DNA of 64,000 nucleotides from assembly GCA_910890315.1 (NCBI GenBank), contig CAJVGD010000013.1, positions 372,001 to 436,000 on the forward strand, written 5' to 3'. This DNA comes from Serendipita indica DSM 11827 (Eukaryota > Basidiomycota > Agaricomycetes > Sebacinales > Serendipitaceae). The notes below the pieces were generated by a model. The model did no database searches and had not been told where the DNA came from. It was given only the letters and a program-made list of their open reading frames with translations. A program made the position numbers and the translations under genes. Shown here piece after piece: positions 33,748 to 44,389 of this stretch (positions are counted from its first letter, which is position 1; each line of letters opens with the position of its first letter).

Positions 33748-35287
33748 CTAGTCGGCATCCTCCAAGCGCATTCGTCCATCATACCGACTGATACAATCCT
33801 GAAACGGGATCACATCATGGTATGTCGTAAAATATTCTCTAGCCCACTTCCCGACTTGTACCCGTGGCGCAGCGGAGCCTCCGTTCGTCACCTGGAATCT
33901 GATCCCCAATGACCCGTATTTCGCTTCAATCATCTCCTTTACCACCTTGTCGTACGTATTCAACGGGAGGATCCAGTCGTCCGAACCTAGGAGGCGCCTG
34001 AACTCTACAGGTAATGGCGTAGGGACTTGGATGACCAGCCTAGTCAAGGGAACGCCTCTAACTCGCTCTTTCAATATGTCTCCTATTTTCTCCAGTGATT
34101 CTAGAATTTTAGATGCCTTTTCTTCATTGTCCGAGTCTTGCAGGATATGATTCGGTCCAATAAGAGGAGTGGCCGAGGCCGGGGTGGTCACGCTGACCAT
34201 TTCGCAATCTCGAGCAAGTGGTTCGTGTAAGAGAGGAACCAGGATATTGAGGAGCTATAGCTTTCTGTCAGCAAATCCTCGACGACCCGCAGTTCATGAC
34301 ACATACCTCTGTCAAGGGGGGCGCAGAGAAGAAGCTGAGCGACAATTTTGTCAACGAGATGCGGGACGTCGTGACAAGTGACTTAAGGAGGGCAATCAAA
34401 GGTGCGTTGACGTTGATTTTCCCAGAGAACGTCAACTCTTCGAGTTGGGTGCACTGAGACAGGGCCGTTACGAGAGAACCAGGGACGACGAACTGGCCAT
34501 CTTCTCCACGGTGCTTCTCCAATGCATTATATACAAGTCTGGCGGTGGTGTCTTGGTCAAGGAAGAGCACGCGAAGGTTCCGCGGCAGACAGATGCATTC
34601 CTCTTTCGTCAAAGGGTCGGTCATGGCTCGGTAGAAGACGGCGGAGGTAATGGAAGGATGCACTCTGAAGAGATTCCAGAGTACTTGAGGATTCAAGTGC
34701 ACTGTATTAAATATCTTGAGGCTCTGGAAGTGGGGGAATGGTCCCAGATGGCTCAATTGGGACACGGCTTCGTTCCAGGGTAGTGGTGGAGATATCCAGA
34801 ACTCTTGGAAAGATACAAGGCATGGCGAATCTGGTCGACCCAGTAAGTCCTCGAGAATCCTTCCAGATGTTGAAATCGTTGTCAACGCGCAAGCGGGTGG
34901 GTCCTTGAATTCAGGAAACGATGTTGTAAATCCGACTTGCCAGAAGATGTAGAGTCGTTTCAAGCTGGGTATGGTCCTCAATATAGCGTACGCGTGCATC
35001 GCATGGTTATCGGCCCTGTACCGTCCTCGAAACGTCGTGAGGTTTGACATGAGAGGAAGATTGAATCTGATGACATAATCCTGGGTACGCGTTAATTGAG
35101 TTGTAATATATATGCTGCGCAGTGAAGCTAGAAAAGGAGACTGATGACCGTCTGTTGGTGCGCCAAGCAATTTCTTCCGTTGTTTCTTGCTCAGAACGTG
35201 ATTGATGCCGCGTCTCGAACTGAATGATAATGTAGAAAAGGCGCTCGACAGTAAGAGATTGCGCATGAAGCGACAAGTGGACGACAA
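33748..35287 (-). CDS. F-box/LRR-like protein, intact copy
   Basis: Two exons are clear: 35287-34307 and 34254-33748, joined in phase by a 52-nt intron (GAG|gtatgt ... ctatag|CTC). In the same frame just upstream of 35287 is an F-box-like stretch (ADIWLRVAADHLSQKEQVV, LSSTCRFMRNLL), so the true start is in an exon above about 35350. Leucine-rich segments follow (FLASLRSIYITTQL, FPHFQSLKIFNTVHLNPQVL, CTQLEELTFSGKI). The C-terminal exon encodes ILKERVRGVPLTRLVIQVP and DDWILPLNTYDKVVKEMIEA. F-box proteins serve as SCF ubiquitin-ligase adaptors. The 3' end is duplicated at 31.1 kb. Confidence 0.65.
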
Positions 35288-35350
35288 GACGACCTGCTCC
35301 TTTTGCGAGAGGTGATCTGCGGCGACTCGAAGCCATATATCAGCGGTTTC

Positions 35351-37821
35351 TGGTGCGGTAAATCTTATAGAAGGTGAGTTTTGGACTATTGACGTAAATT
35401 ACGCACAGGCTCATGGACTGTTGGCCGAAGTCAGCGGCAGAACGTGTACTTGATGGAGTTTGGCCACTTGGGGAAAAAGTGCAATTTCTATAATCGACGC
35501 GATTTATATGTCAGCCCAACACTTTCTAGTGTATAATCATACGACAATATTAGGCTAGGACGATGGTACTACTTGAGAGAGGATGATCAAGCCTTTTCGC
35601 GACACCGATGAGTGATAAGCATAATTGTATGGACAGACGTCATTACCTCTGGATGATGTAGCAGCGCACCTACGAAGGACGCTCAGTCACGCCCAGGGAC
35701 GAATTCGAGAGGGAAGCCTTTGTTCTCGGAGACTAGGCCCTTGGCTCGAGTATCTAGGAGTTTAGACTGTGCTATTGTTGGAATAGGTCGAATATCTGCA
35801 CATGTGGAGGCTACACGCCCTCAATCTGACCTCCCCTTGCTTTGAGATCTGGTTGATGACATCTAAACACGCTCAGGGCGATAAAATCGGGATCTCGTTG
35901 AAGGACGGGGCGGTCTTGGCCCGTAACCCGAGGCGACTTGGATCTCGACATTGGGCCTATCAACCGAGTCCCCAGAGTCATGCACGACCGCGTGATTGCT
36001 GATGCGTAACGGGACCGGCAAGTTAGCTAGATTTGGCCCTCGTAACAAGGTTTCATATCCACATTTAGCAGCAGAAGCCGGCAGTTTATGAAATTCTTCT
36101 GTGTGAAGTTCCCCATCTCTCGATCACGAAGCGAGTTGACGCTTGGCGGGACTTGGATATAACAAGTTGGAATAACTTGTGCGTATGACCTTGCCGTAAT
36201 GATTAGTTCGCGCGATCGAACCGAGAAGAGGGTCGATTCCCCAGCACCAGACAATGCATAGTAACGCTGATTAGCTTCTGTCGATTCGAGGTTTTCTGAG
36301 CAGTCGACGTATCCGACGTGACGTCGTGTCCATGCTGAATTCTATTGCCGGTGTGAAAAGCCTCTTGTATGCATTACGTTGGACGCAAAGAAGACCCGCA
36401 TACCGTGGGAATAGAGCGACGCCACATCTTTATTGAATTTACAACCAGCGTAGCTAATCGAATGCTCAATTCACTCGACATAAGCTCGCCCGTGCCAGAC
36501 GCCAGCCACCCGACGCGAAGAGCGGCGGACTTTCTTGTTTTGTTTTGTATTGCTGAATATGCGTATATATTAGAAATAGCAAAGAAGTCTAGATCCGTTG
36601 ACTGATTGACATTTGTATCTGTGTGTTGCGAAGTGTAGGTAAACTCGGGTGGGTCTATCTCCGATTTTGCCACCCAGCCTCAGTGATCATTTGGCCTGAT
36701 GGAAAAGAGAATGGGCCGCTTCTCACGGTTGCCGCGTTTCGACGAACACAGCGCTTTTTTCACGTTGTCCGACGGAGCTAAAGATTATTATAATGAAAAT
36801 TTAGTGTATATGAAATTGGATCTGGGAAATTGGGTTCGCTAGATGGATGCTATCGAAATTTTCATCGAAGTTGATGAGAAAGCGAGAAGCGGCCGCGGGA
36901 TGGTTCCACGAAATGAACGGGTGGCGATAGTATTGGGTGCCGTGACCTCGTGTAAATGTGTGAGAGTCAATCAAGCGGGTGAAGTCGGCCCAAGGGATGC
37001 CGCAAGCCGGTGGGGATGGCTGACTATGGATTCGGCGTGTTCCGAACTACCAAAACCACTTCGCATGCAATAGTATAGTTGATCTATGCATCTATCCTGG
37101 TGGACAATAGGCGAATACGTCACATCGAGGCGTTATGGACAGTTAAATTTTCCACGTGTCGTCCTGGCCTCGTTGGATCGATTAGAGCAAAGATCGCGTG
37201 GATAGTTCACACGACGAGTCAGCTGTTCGTCATGGAACCCTACGGAAGCCGGTCCGATGAAGAGTCGGATGTGATTTGAGAACGGGGATGTGCGAGAAAT
37301 GGCGCTTGACAGAGACGTTGTCGCGATGCTTGTGTACGAGATGGTCGACCTCTGCGATCAAGCACTTGCTTCGACGATCCCAACGGACAATTTGTGAACC
37401 TGGGCCGCCGACTTCGAAGCTGAGCCGTACTGGCAACGAACAAGAGGGTTGATGATCTGTCATTAAGACTGAATGGAAACAAATAGGGCCTAGTCCGCTC
37501 ACGCGCGCTACCAGTGGCTGTGCTACCTAGCGGGGGATGAAGTAGGTCAGGAGGTCGTGGCTTGATTTAGCCGGCTGCATGCAGTAAACGCGATCCAACG
37601 ACGCTGTCAAGACTGAGAACCAAATTGTTTCTCCGCGACAGGATTCGGCAATCGCCGCCGGAGACGTAAGACAGCGACGACTTGCCAAGGGTCGAAATGT
37701 TTATAAGGCAAGCATCATTACCTTGGACCCTCCGCCCACAGACGACATCCTCTAGTCCGCGTCATTTACGGCCCCCTTTTTACGGTCCATTTGGCCTATT
37801 AGATTGCAATCTAATTTGATC
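35351..37821. other. 2.5 kb intergenic, nothing recognised
   Basis: No frame over 100 codons and no domain. Near 37690 is an AT-containing string (atgtttataagg) that may be the TATA region of the + strand gene that follows. Confidence 0.4.
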
Positions 37822-38062
37822 ATGCTGCGAGATGCAGATGACGGCGACCCCCCCCTGCCTGGCGCGCCTCTCCCGGGCGGGTCCAAGCAGTCTGATGGCA
37901 AAATTATATTCGGCAACTCCGACAGCTCGTCTCATCGCAGCTCTGCGATCTTCTGAGTGCGTGTGCGGCCGAGGCATTGTTCTTTGTTCTTTCCCTATCC
38001 TCCACTGGCTCTTGTTTCCCCTTTTGTTTAAGCATTTCGCACTCATTACTTATCTACTTCAG

Positions 38063-41000
38063 GTGATGCAGGCATCCCAGCCACGCGTGTCGTCTCTGGC
38101 AGACGCTTTATCCGTTGGGATGCCCTCCCAGACCTCCTCGCGTCTGCTCACAAGCAGATTATCGGTCTCCCCTTTGATTTCTTCACCTGGGCGTCATCTG
38201 GTTTGTCAGGATCTGCAACCACCAGCTGGACCCCCTCTGCCACGCCCCAGCACCTCATTGCCGTCCTCCATGCTGCCCCACTGAACATCAACATCCTCAG
38301 CTGGAAAAAATCAACCATTGAACATCTGCTTGATCTCCTGAAAACGAGGCAGATCAGGGTCGACGACGCAACCGGTACGTGCATTTGGATAAATTCCCTC
38401 CCTCGTCGCCGATGCTTCGAGATATGCTAATGGCAAGCAGATGATACCGTGTTCACAATCACCCTTCCTGATGGAGGCCTCTTTCGAGTGCCCAGTTGGC
38501 CGCCAATCGATATCTCGAAACCGTCTGTCGCAGAGCGTTCTATTGCGCCGAGCGTAGGCATCCGCAGGAGAAACTCCAAGCGCACGGGTATGGAGGAATT
38601 TGAGACGGAAGACAACACAATTCGTCCAAATGATCCACCAAGTGGGGATGAGCGTTCACTGGGTGAATCGACTCGTCCAGGCAGCGAGGTGGACAGGCCT
38701 GCGGTCGGACATACCATTTCAGAGGACACGCATATGCACTCTCGACGTTCAAGCGCAAGTGGCATGGTTTCTGGTCTCAAGCGTCCCCGGAGTGCTGATG
38801 CGGGCTTGTCGGATAATGATGAGCCTCGCAAGTCGGTTGCATCTATTCCTACATATCCGGCTGATCCGCAACGAGGTCCGTCGACAGGGCCTGGAGCCAA
38901 ACAGGGTCACACAGGGCACGTCAGAGGGCACTCCATCGAGGTCCCGTCATGGATAAAGGGTCAGCACGAGTCAATTCCTGCTCACTCGGGAATTTCTGCT
39001 CCGACGAGTACAATTTCAAGCATAACTCCCGGTACCATTCCGACATCATACACGCCCCCCGCGCCAAACCTGTCCATCAGCACGCTCCCCACCACGTCCG
39101 GAACAAGTGCGAGTGCGAGTGCAAAACCTGCTCAAGCGAAGAAATGGACCCGCCGCTCGTCGCCCGACCGCGTCTTCATGAACACGGAGCTCAATTCTTT
39201 GCTACGCAGAGCTGGGATGGGGATCCCGCGACAAAAAGATGATGCCAGTCGGTTGCCTTGGAGCTCAATCCCTCAATTTTTGGCCGAGCGTGGTCTTTAT
39301 CTCACGAATTGGCCAGAAGCAAATCTGCCATGGCTATATTCGGGCGATCAAGGCGTCCGTCCGTCTACGTCTGGTGCCCAGCCTGGCATCGCTGGTTATG
39401 GAGAGGGGGATCCAGTTGAAGGTGGAAATAGAATTGAGTGGCGGGATAGGATCGATTGGAAATCGTCGCCATCTCAACGTTCCTACAAAGCCCTTGCGGC
39501 TGCACTCCGCACCGGTGAAATTCAGATTCTGCCTCGCCCACCTGGGAGGGACGTCCTTTTTGAAGTCAAGGATCCTCAAGGACGCAAATATGATTCAACA
39601 TTGGGATTGAGCAACGCGTGGAAGCTGCGTTGGATGCGCGACCCGGTTCCTGGAACCGTTGGTACTAGTGTTACTGGTGCTTCAACTTCTTCTGTACCAT
39701 CGACTTTGGAGACAGATGCACCCGTTCAAGTCCAGCAGGAGCGAGAACGCGGTCGACCAGGCTATGCGAGGCATCATACTCGCTCTCGCTCGCATTCTCC
39801 CCATTTCTCGACTGCTCTCCGGGGTGCAGGTACAGGAATAATCAGTGCATCACGTTCTATCCGCGGTATTCCCGGACACACCCGACACTCGTCTGGTGGG
39901 CTCCCTCCGCCAGGAAGTCCCCTCAATCTTCCTCTCCCGGGAGGTGCTATGCCTCTTACTGGAAGTCCAAGCGCTCTCTCGATTCCGAGTAAAAGTGCCC
40001 CTATTCAGCACAGAGGAGATAGTTTTCAACGGACCGAATCTGCATCCTCGTCACCAACCTCATACAGGCCCCCATCATCATTTGCCTTTCCACCGCTCTC
40101 GAGTTCGCATGCGCCGTTTTCATCGCTGTCGTCGGCACAGTTTGGTCCAAGCTCGCCGTTGCAACCGGGATTTACCGCTAGTTCTTCTTTGCGCCCTTCA
40201 TCGCATCCAGTGCTACCCTCTCAACCCCTACGTGGCTCATCCTATCCGCCCGTACCTGGCCTCCCATCGGCATTGTCAACTCCGAGCTCCAACAAGAATC
40301 CCCAACGAGACCACTTTTCGACTTCTGGACGAGCGTCTTCTTCAACGAGTAGACGGACCTACTCCCCTGGTCCAGAGGGCTCACCTTCCAGATTGCGACA
40401 TCACCCATATGACCGCGCTCCGAGCCCAATGTTACTGGGCAGAACGTCGTCAACATATTCGCTCCCCTCGCTCCTAAACGCAGGATCGGCCGGTCCGACC
40501 TCCGGTAAATCGAACCCCCTTCGTCTTGACCCAAGTCCTGGAAGGTCCTCCACGAGAATGGATGTGGATCCCAACGAAGAAGCACCGTTTCAGCGCACGC
40601 TACCCCCGATCTTGCGTGGTGCTCCATTTACAGAGGAGCGTGGTTCATCCTATGCGTATCCGTTATCCGAGGAGCGAAGAGTAGAATCTTCTCGTTCACA
40701 GGCGGAAACTGGCGAGCCGGCGTTGATGCACTATGATGGCGCTACGGTGATGCGAAGGCGAAGGCCTTCAACCGCCCCATCGTATCCTTCCATCTCTGCT
40801 CCTCAGCCAATCCTGGGTAGGGACGACTACCATCGTCGGGTGGACTCGTCGACGTTTACACCACTTTCACCAACCGGATTCTCCTCTTCCTCTGGCTCAC
40901 TCTTACACGCAGCACCTTCATCTATAACCTATGATAGCCCGACCCCTCAATCGTCATCACCAGCGTCGAGCGCCATCCCAACGCACCTCCCGCATCCGAC

Positions 41001-41316
41001 GGCTGCATTCTCACAACCGATATGGGATGCGAGAGGAAAGACATGGACGCTGAGTGTGATTGATCCCGAGCGTGCGGCATTGCCACCGTTGGGTGACGAA
41101 GTCGTCTGGGACGTTCAGAGGGGCGTATGGCGATTGCGCTGGATGGCAAGCGTGGGGATGAATACGATCTCTAGCTTGACGATGGCCTCATTGACCTCTG
41201 CGCCTGGTGGGTCGTCCTCGAGCGAGGAAGGGTCCTCTCAGCGCACGCTTGGTGTTGCCGATTCGCCTATTGCCGTCTGGAATGTAGAGCAAGATGCGTG
41301 GATCTTGATCCCCTAA
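38063..41316 (+). CDS. large low-complexity protein, unknown role, conserved end segments
   Basis: Exons 38063-38374 and 38441-41316 join in phase (about 1060 aa). An upstream exon ending at 37956 (IRQLRQLVSSQLCDLLSD) fits the phase, but its start is unresolved. The N-terminal region is ordered: RRFIRWDALPDLLASAHKQI, then INILSWKKSTIEHLLDLLKT and TVFTITLPDGGLFRVPSWPP. A second ordered block lies in the middle (FMNTELNSLLRRAGMGIP, SIPQFLAERGLYLTNWPEA). The long Ser/Pro-rich part is probably disordered. The C terminus has Trp-rich units (WDVQRGVWRLRWM, AVWNVEQDAWILIP) resembling an earlier NAWKLRWMRDPVPG. No named domain is recognised. It may be a nuclear scaffold or regulator; this is inference from composition. 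Confidence 0.7.
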
Positions 41317-42063
41317 GTTGAATCTCGACTCTGTAGGTGCCCATATTAGCAGAATGGACAAGTACTGACGGTGCTTTAGTCATTCGAGATTCAGCCGTCG
41401 TTCGACTTGGAGAATGAGTAGCTTTGCGTTTCTTTGGTATTTATCTCCACCACTTGACGCCTTCGAGGATCAAGCTATGTTCAACGGACTTATATTCGCC
41501 TCAATTACACCCTTATCACCAGTTCTCGAGCTCAAAGCTTTGGACTAATTGGCCCCGCATTTCCCGTGACTCCCTGCATCAACGCATTCATGGAAGAGGC
41601 GCTATTTCCTCTTCGTGTATCTCACCCTCTAACCATCGCATTTGGCACTGGTTCCGGCTCTCATCTCTTGCATGTCGCGTGTACCCCACAATGTTCTGCT
41701 GTCAACCCACTCGGCTCCCCCAATGGTCTGTTCGCGTCTCGCACTTTGTCTCAACCTCGTCACCAGGTTTGCCTCTCTGTCGAAGCCTCCTGTCATCCGA
41801 GACTTTTGTCAGGGAGCTCATTCGATATGGCGAGGGGAGACCGCGGACGTTAATATGTAGCACTATCACCAACGTCGCATTCATCCATCATGCGTCCGGC
41901 TCATTGAATCGTACTTCTCTTTATACTCTCGGTTATGGCTCTTATAGGCCCTTGTTGTGATAGTTACACGTAATATGATATACTTGCATAGCTCTTGCTG
42001 GGCGGCTCTGCTCGACCAGACTTCGTACAACAAAAGAGACATTGGCGCCCCTGACATGACCAC

Positions 42064-43092
42064 TCAACCTGTAACGCATGAGTGCTGATACAACATCTGA
42101 AAGAGCATCGTACCTATACTTTTGTACCGGGAAAACTCATTGCACAGGGACTCGGTTCTTTGCGGCAAGTCTGACGACCATCGAAGGTCAAACGAGTTTG
42201 TCGGTTTGCCCAATGCTGTGGCGATTTCTGTCGCCCTGTTTGTCAGATAGTCCCAGTGTGGTAAAAGCGTCTCTGTATGGCCGATAAACGACCTCAGATC
42301 ACCACTTGCACCATTCAAATGCACGATTGCGAGACCACACGCCTCGATACTATCTGAGAGACCTAGCAAGCGAGTATCTGTGAGAACGTCGGAAGATGTA
42401 GGCGAGGAGAACTGACTTCTATCTTCCTTGGCGTGCCCATCGCGCGCCCGATCAACGCTCCATTCGACTACCGGGATAAGAATTTGGGGCCGTAGTTGAG
42501 ATTTCTGGTTGCCTTCTTCCTGTATTTTGGACACAATTTGCTGAAGATCCCGATACAGTTCGTCTTGCTTCCCGTTTTCCCCTTTGGCAAGGCGTAAATT
42601 CTCCATTTCCTTGGGTAATTCTGCAAGACGCTGTTCAACCTCCGCCTGGAGCTTGTGGTTCAGGGCAGATGAGTCTACACATTTGATCGGGCAAGAAACG
42701 CGGCGTACGAGGAGGAGGGACGACTTGTTCTTAGTAATCTCTTTCCACGCACCGTCAGCGTCAGTGGCCGTCCTTGACATGGCCTTCCACTGCGCTCCCA
42801 CGTCGATAGTTGTGGATCCTGAGAATGCGGCAGATAATTCGGAGGTGGCTTTATGGCCCCGATCAGCTACGGTCTTGATCCGCGTGAGAGCTTCGCCGTG
42901 CTTTTTCGTTTGAGTGGCTATCTTGGCCAGTAAAGGCTGCACTTTTTTGTCATTCAAGCTGGATAACTGGCGTGAGCGGTTATCCCAACACTTGAAGTTC
43001 TCGAACACGCACGAGACGTCTTTCCAGTGATCAACTCGCCTATTAACTTCTGGGATCGCAGCGACGATGGAGTCGATTGAGGGTTTGCTCAT
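42064..43092 (-). CDS. coiled-coil protein, unknown, intact copy
   Basis: A single 342-codon frame starts at the ATG at 43092 (MSKPSIDSIVAAIPEVNRRV). Long stretches have heptad-like spacing and high Glu/Lys content (VEQRLAELPKEMENLRLAKG, RDLQQIVSKIQEEGNQKS), which predicts coiled coils. The C-terminal part reads FIGHTETLLPHWDYLTNRAT and ALGKPTNSFDLRWSSDLPQR. No known family is recognised. A diverged, broken copy lies 2.7 kb away at 44.8-45.8 kb in the neighbouring tandem unit. Confidence 0.6.
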   Translation of the reverse strand: MSKPSIDSIVAAIPEVNRRVDHWKDVSCVFENFKCWDNRSRQLSSLNDKKVQPLLAKIATQTKKHGEALTRIKTVADRGHKATSELSAAFSGSTTIDVGAQWKAMSRTATDADGAWKEITKNKSSLLLVRRVSCPIKCVDSSALNHKLQAEVEQRLAELPKEMENLRLAKGENGKQDELYRDLQQIVSKIQEEGNQKSQLRPQILIPVVEWSVDRARDGHAKEDRSQFSSPTSSDVLTDTRLLGLSDSIEACGLAIVHLNGASGDLRSFIGHTETLLPHWDYLTNRATEIATALGKPTNSFDLRWSSDLPQRTESLCNEFSRYKSIGTMLFQMLYQHSCVTG

Positions 43093-43559
43093 GGGAGACT
43101 TTGTGGCTAGAGCTAGTGGGTGGTCTAGATAGGTGTATGGGTTGCAGTCTAGGAATAAATTTTACTTGTCTGATGGGACATTAGTACGCGTGGCCTGCAG
43201 GATATGGTCAGGAAAGCGCGCCGTTATCATCATTAGTCCTAAACTGAATTTAAAGGCAATGCTTAGATGCATTTAACATAGTTGGACTCAATAGCAGTGT
43301 TAGACTTGCAACTTCAAAGCGTCGCTGGTCATTGTACCGTAGCGCGGGTGAACGGGGATGACATCACATTTGGAAGGTGAACCTGCGTTCTTTGTGAGAC
43401 AATCAATCACGTTCGCCAAGTATCACAATAGAATCACCGAATTGTAGCCGTTGAATTGATCCACTCGCGCCGACGATGCCGTAGCCAGCTCGTAGCATTA
43501 TTACAACAGTGTCGGTATAGTCTAATATGTACCTAGTGTAGGGACATGATCAAAGATCT

Positions 43560-44340
43560 CAGTCTTCATCCGAATCCTCATCATCTATGTGTCGAGTCCG
43601 GATCATAGTAGATCATTCCTCCTGTCACTAGGCCCGAGGTCGGAGGCATGGATGAATGTTGTTGATTTGTCTGTGCATAAGGAAGTGGAACTTGAGCGCA
43701 CGCAGTTTATAGTTCTTCTGTGAGTGACAAACTGAGGATGAGATTTTGCGTCGTGTTGACTGACACATTTGCCTATGTGACGTCAGACAGTTTCCAATAG
43801 GGAAAATTGCAGACGGCGGCAGAGGCTATATCCTCACCAGAGGGGATGTGCAAGGGAGTCGCCCGAGTGCATTGAGGATTGGAATAACTCACGAAGTCAG
43901 TCACTCTTAACATACAAGCTCGGCGGACCCGAGGATCTTCAGTCCCGCTTTGGAGGGCGAAAGGCTGCTGCGCCAGATGACCTCGACGACCACTTCGTTC
44001 CCCGGGTCGTGAGCTGAGTTTGTGACTAGCGTGTAGATCTAATCACTGGCCAAGCATACCTGAAGTTACCCTATATCCAAGTTTTTCGGCCTCTCTCCTC
44101 ACCCTGTGGGTAATCGGCGCGAAGGTGATATAAAACTTTGGAATCAGGGTTCATTATCATGGGAGGGCTGAGAAGGAAGCCTTTAATATGTGATGAAAAA
44201 GCTGCGGTAAATATAGTCGAACATACGTGATTGAGGATGAGAACGAAGTGCTCATTAGGTCGGGAATGACCCGTGAGGTTGAGTCAGTAAGAGTCGGGGA
44301 ATTCGAAGCGCAGAATATAAGTCGAGATAGCGCTATCATT
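43560..44340 (-). pseudogene. truncated ELP5 relic
   Basis: It aligns with the 3' half of the intact ELP5 gene (46270-47071). Matching pieces include LMSTSFSSSITYVRL, FGGRKAAAPDD and the stretch around the aspartate-rich C terminus. Splice-site sequences (catacctgaa) are kept, so this is a DNA-level copy with introns. The reading frames are broken, the 5' half of the gene is absent, and no promoter is copied. Confidence 0.7.
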
Positions 44341-44389
44341 CCAAATATTACTTTCGGACGCACGGGAACGTATCCAATATTGGTATCAG

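Larger units (their letters stand above)
41650..44350. repeat. tandem duplication, unit A (2.7 kb)
   Basis: Unit A aligns in order with unit B (44390-47090) at an offset of about 2.7 kb. Shared strings include ttctgctgtcaacccactcg, ggtctgttcgcgtctcgc, gcatagctcttgctgggcgg and ggatcatagtagat. Identity is clearly below 100%, so the event is not recent. The unit holds a spacer, an intact coiled-coil gene and a truncated ELP5 relic. At 41317-41649, upstream of it, nothing is recognised. Confidence 0.75.

Noticed and set aside
36220-36250. A gggtcgattcccc string resembling a tRNA T-arm
   Set aside because: No matching acceptor stem, D-arm or anticodon arm could be found at the right spacing; no tRNA or rRNA gene was recognised in the window.
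43560-44340. Possibility that the ELP5 relic is a retrocopy made from mRNA
   Set aside because: It keeps intron and splice-site sequence and is part of a larger collinear block, so it is a segmental DNA duplication.
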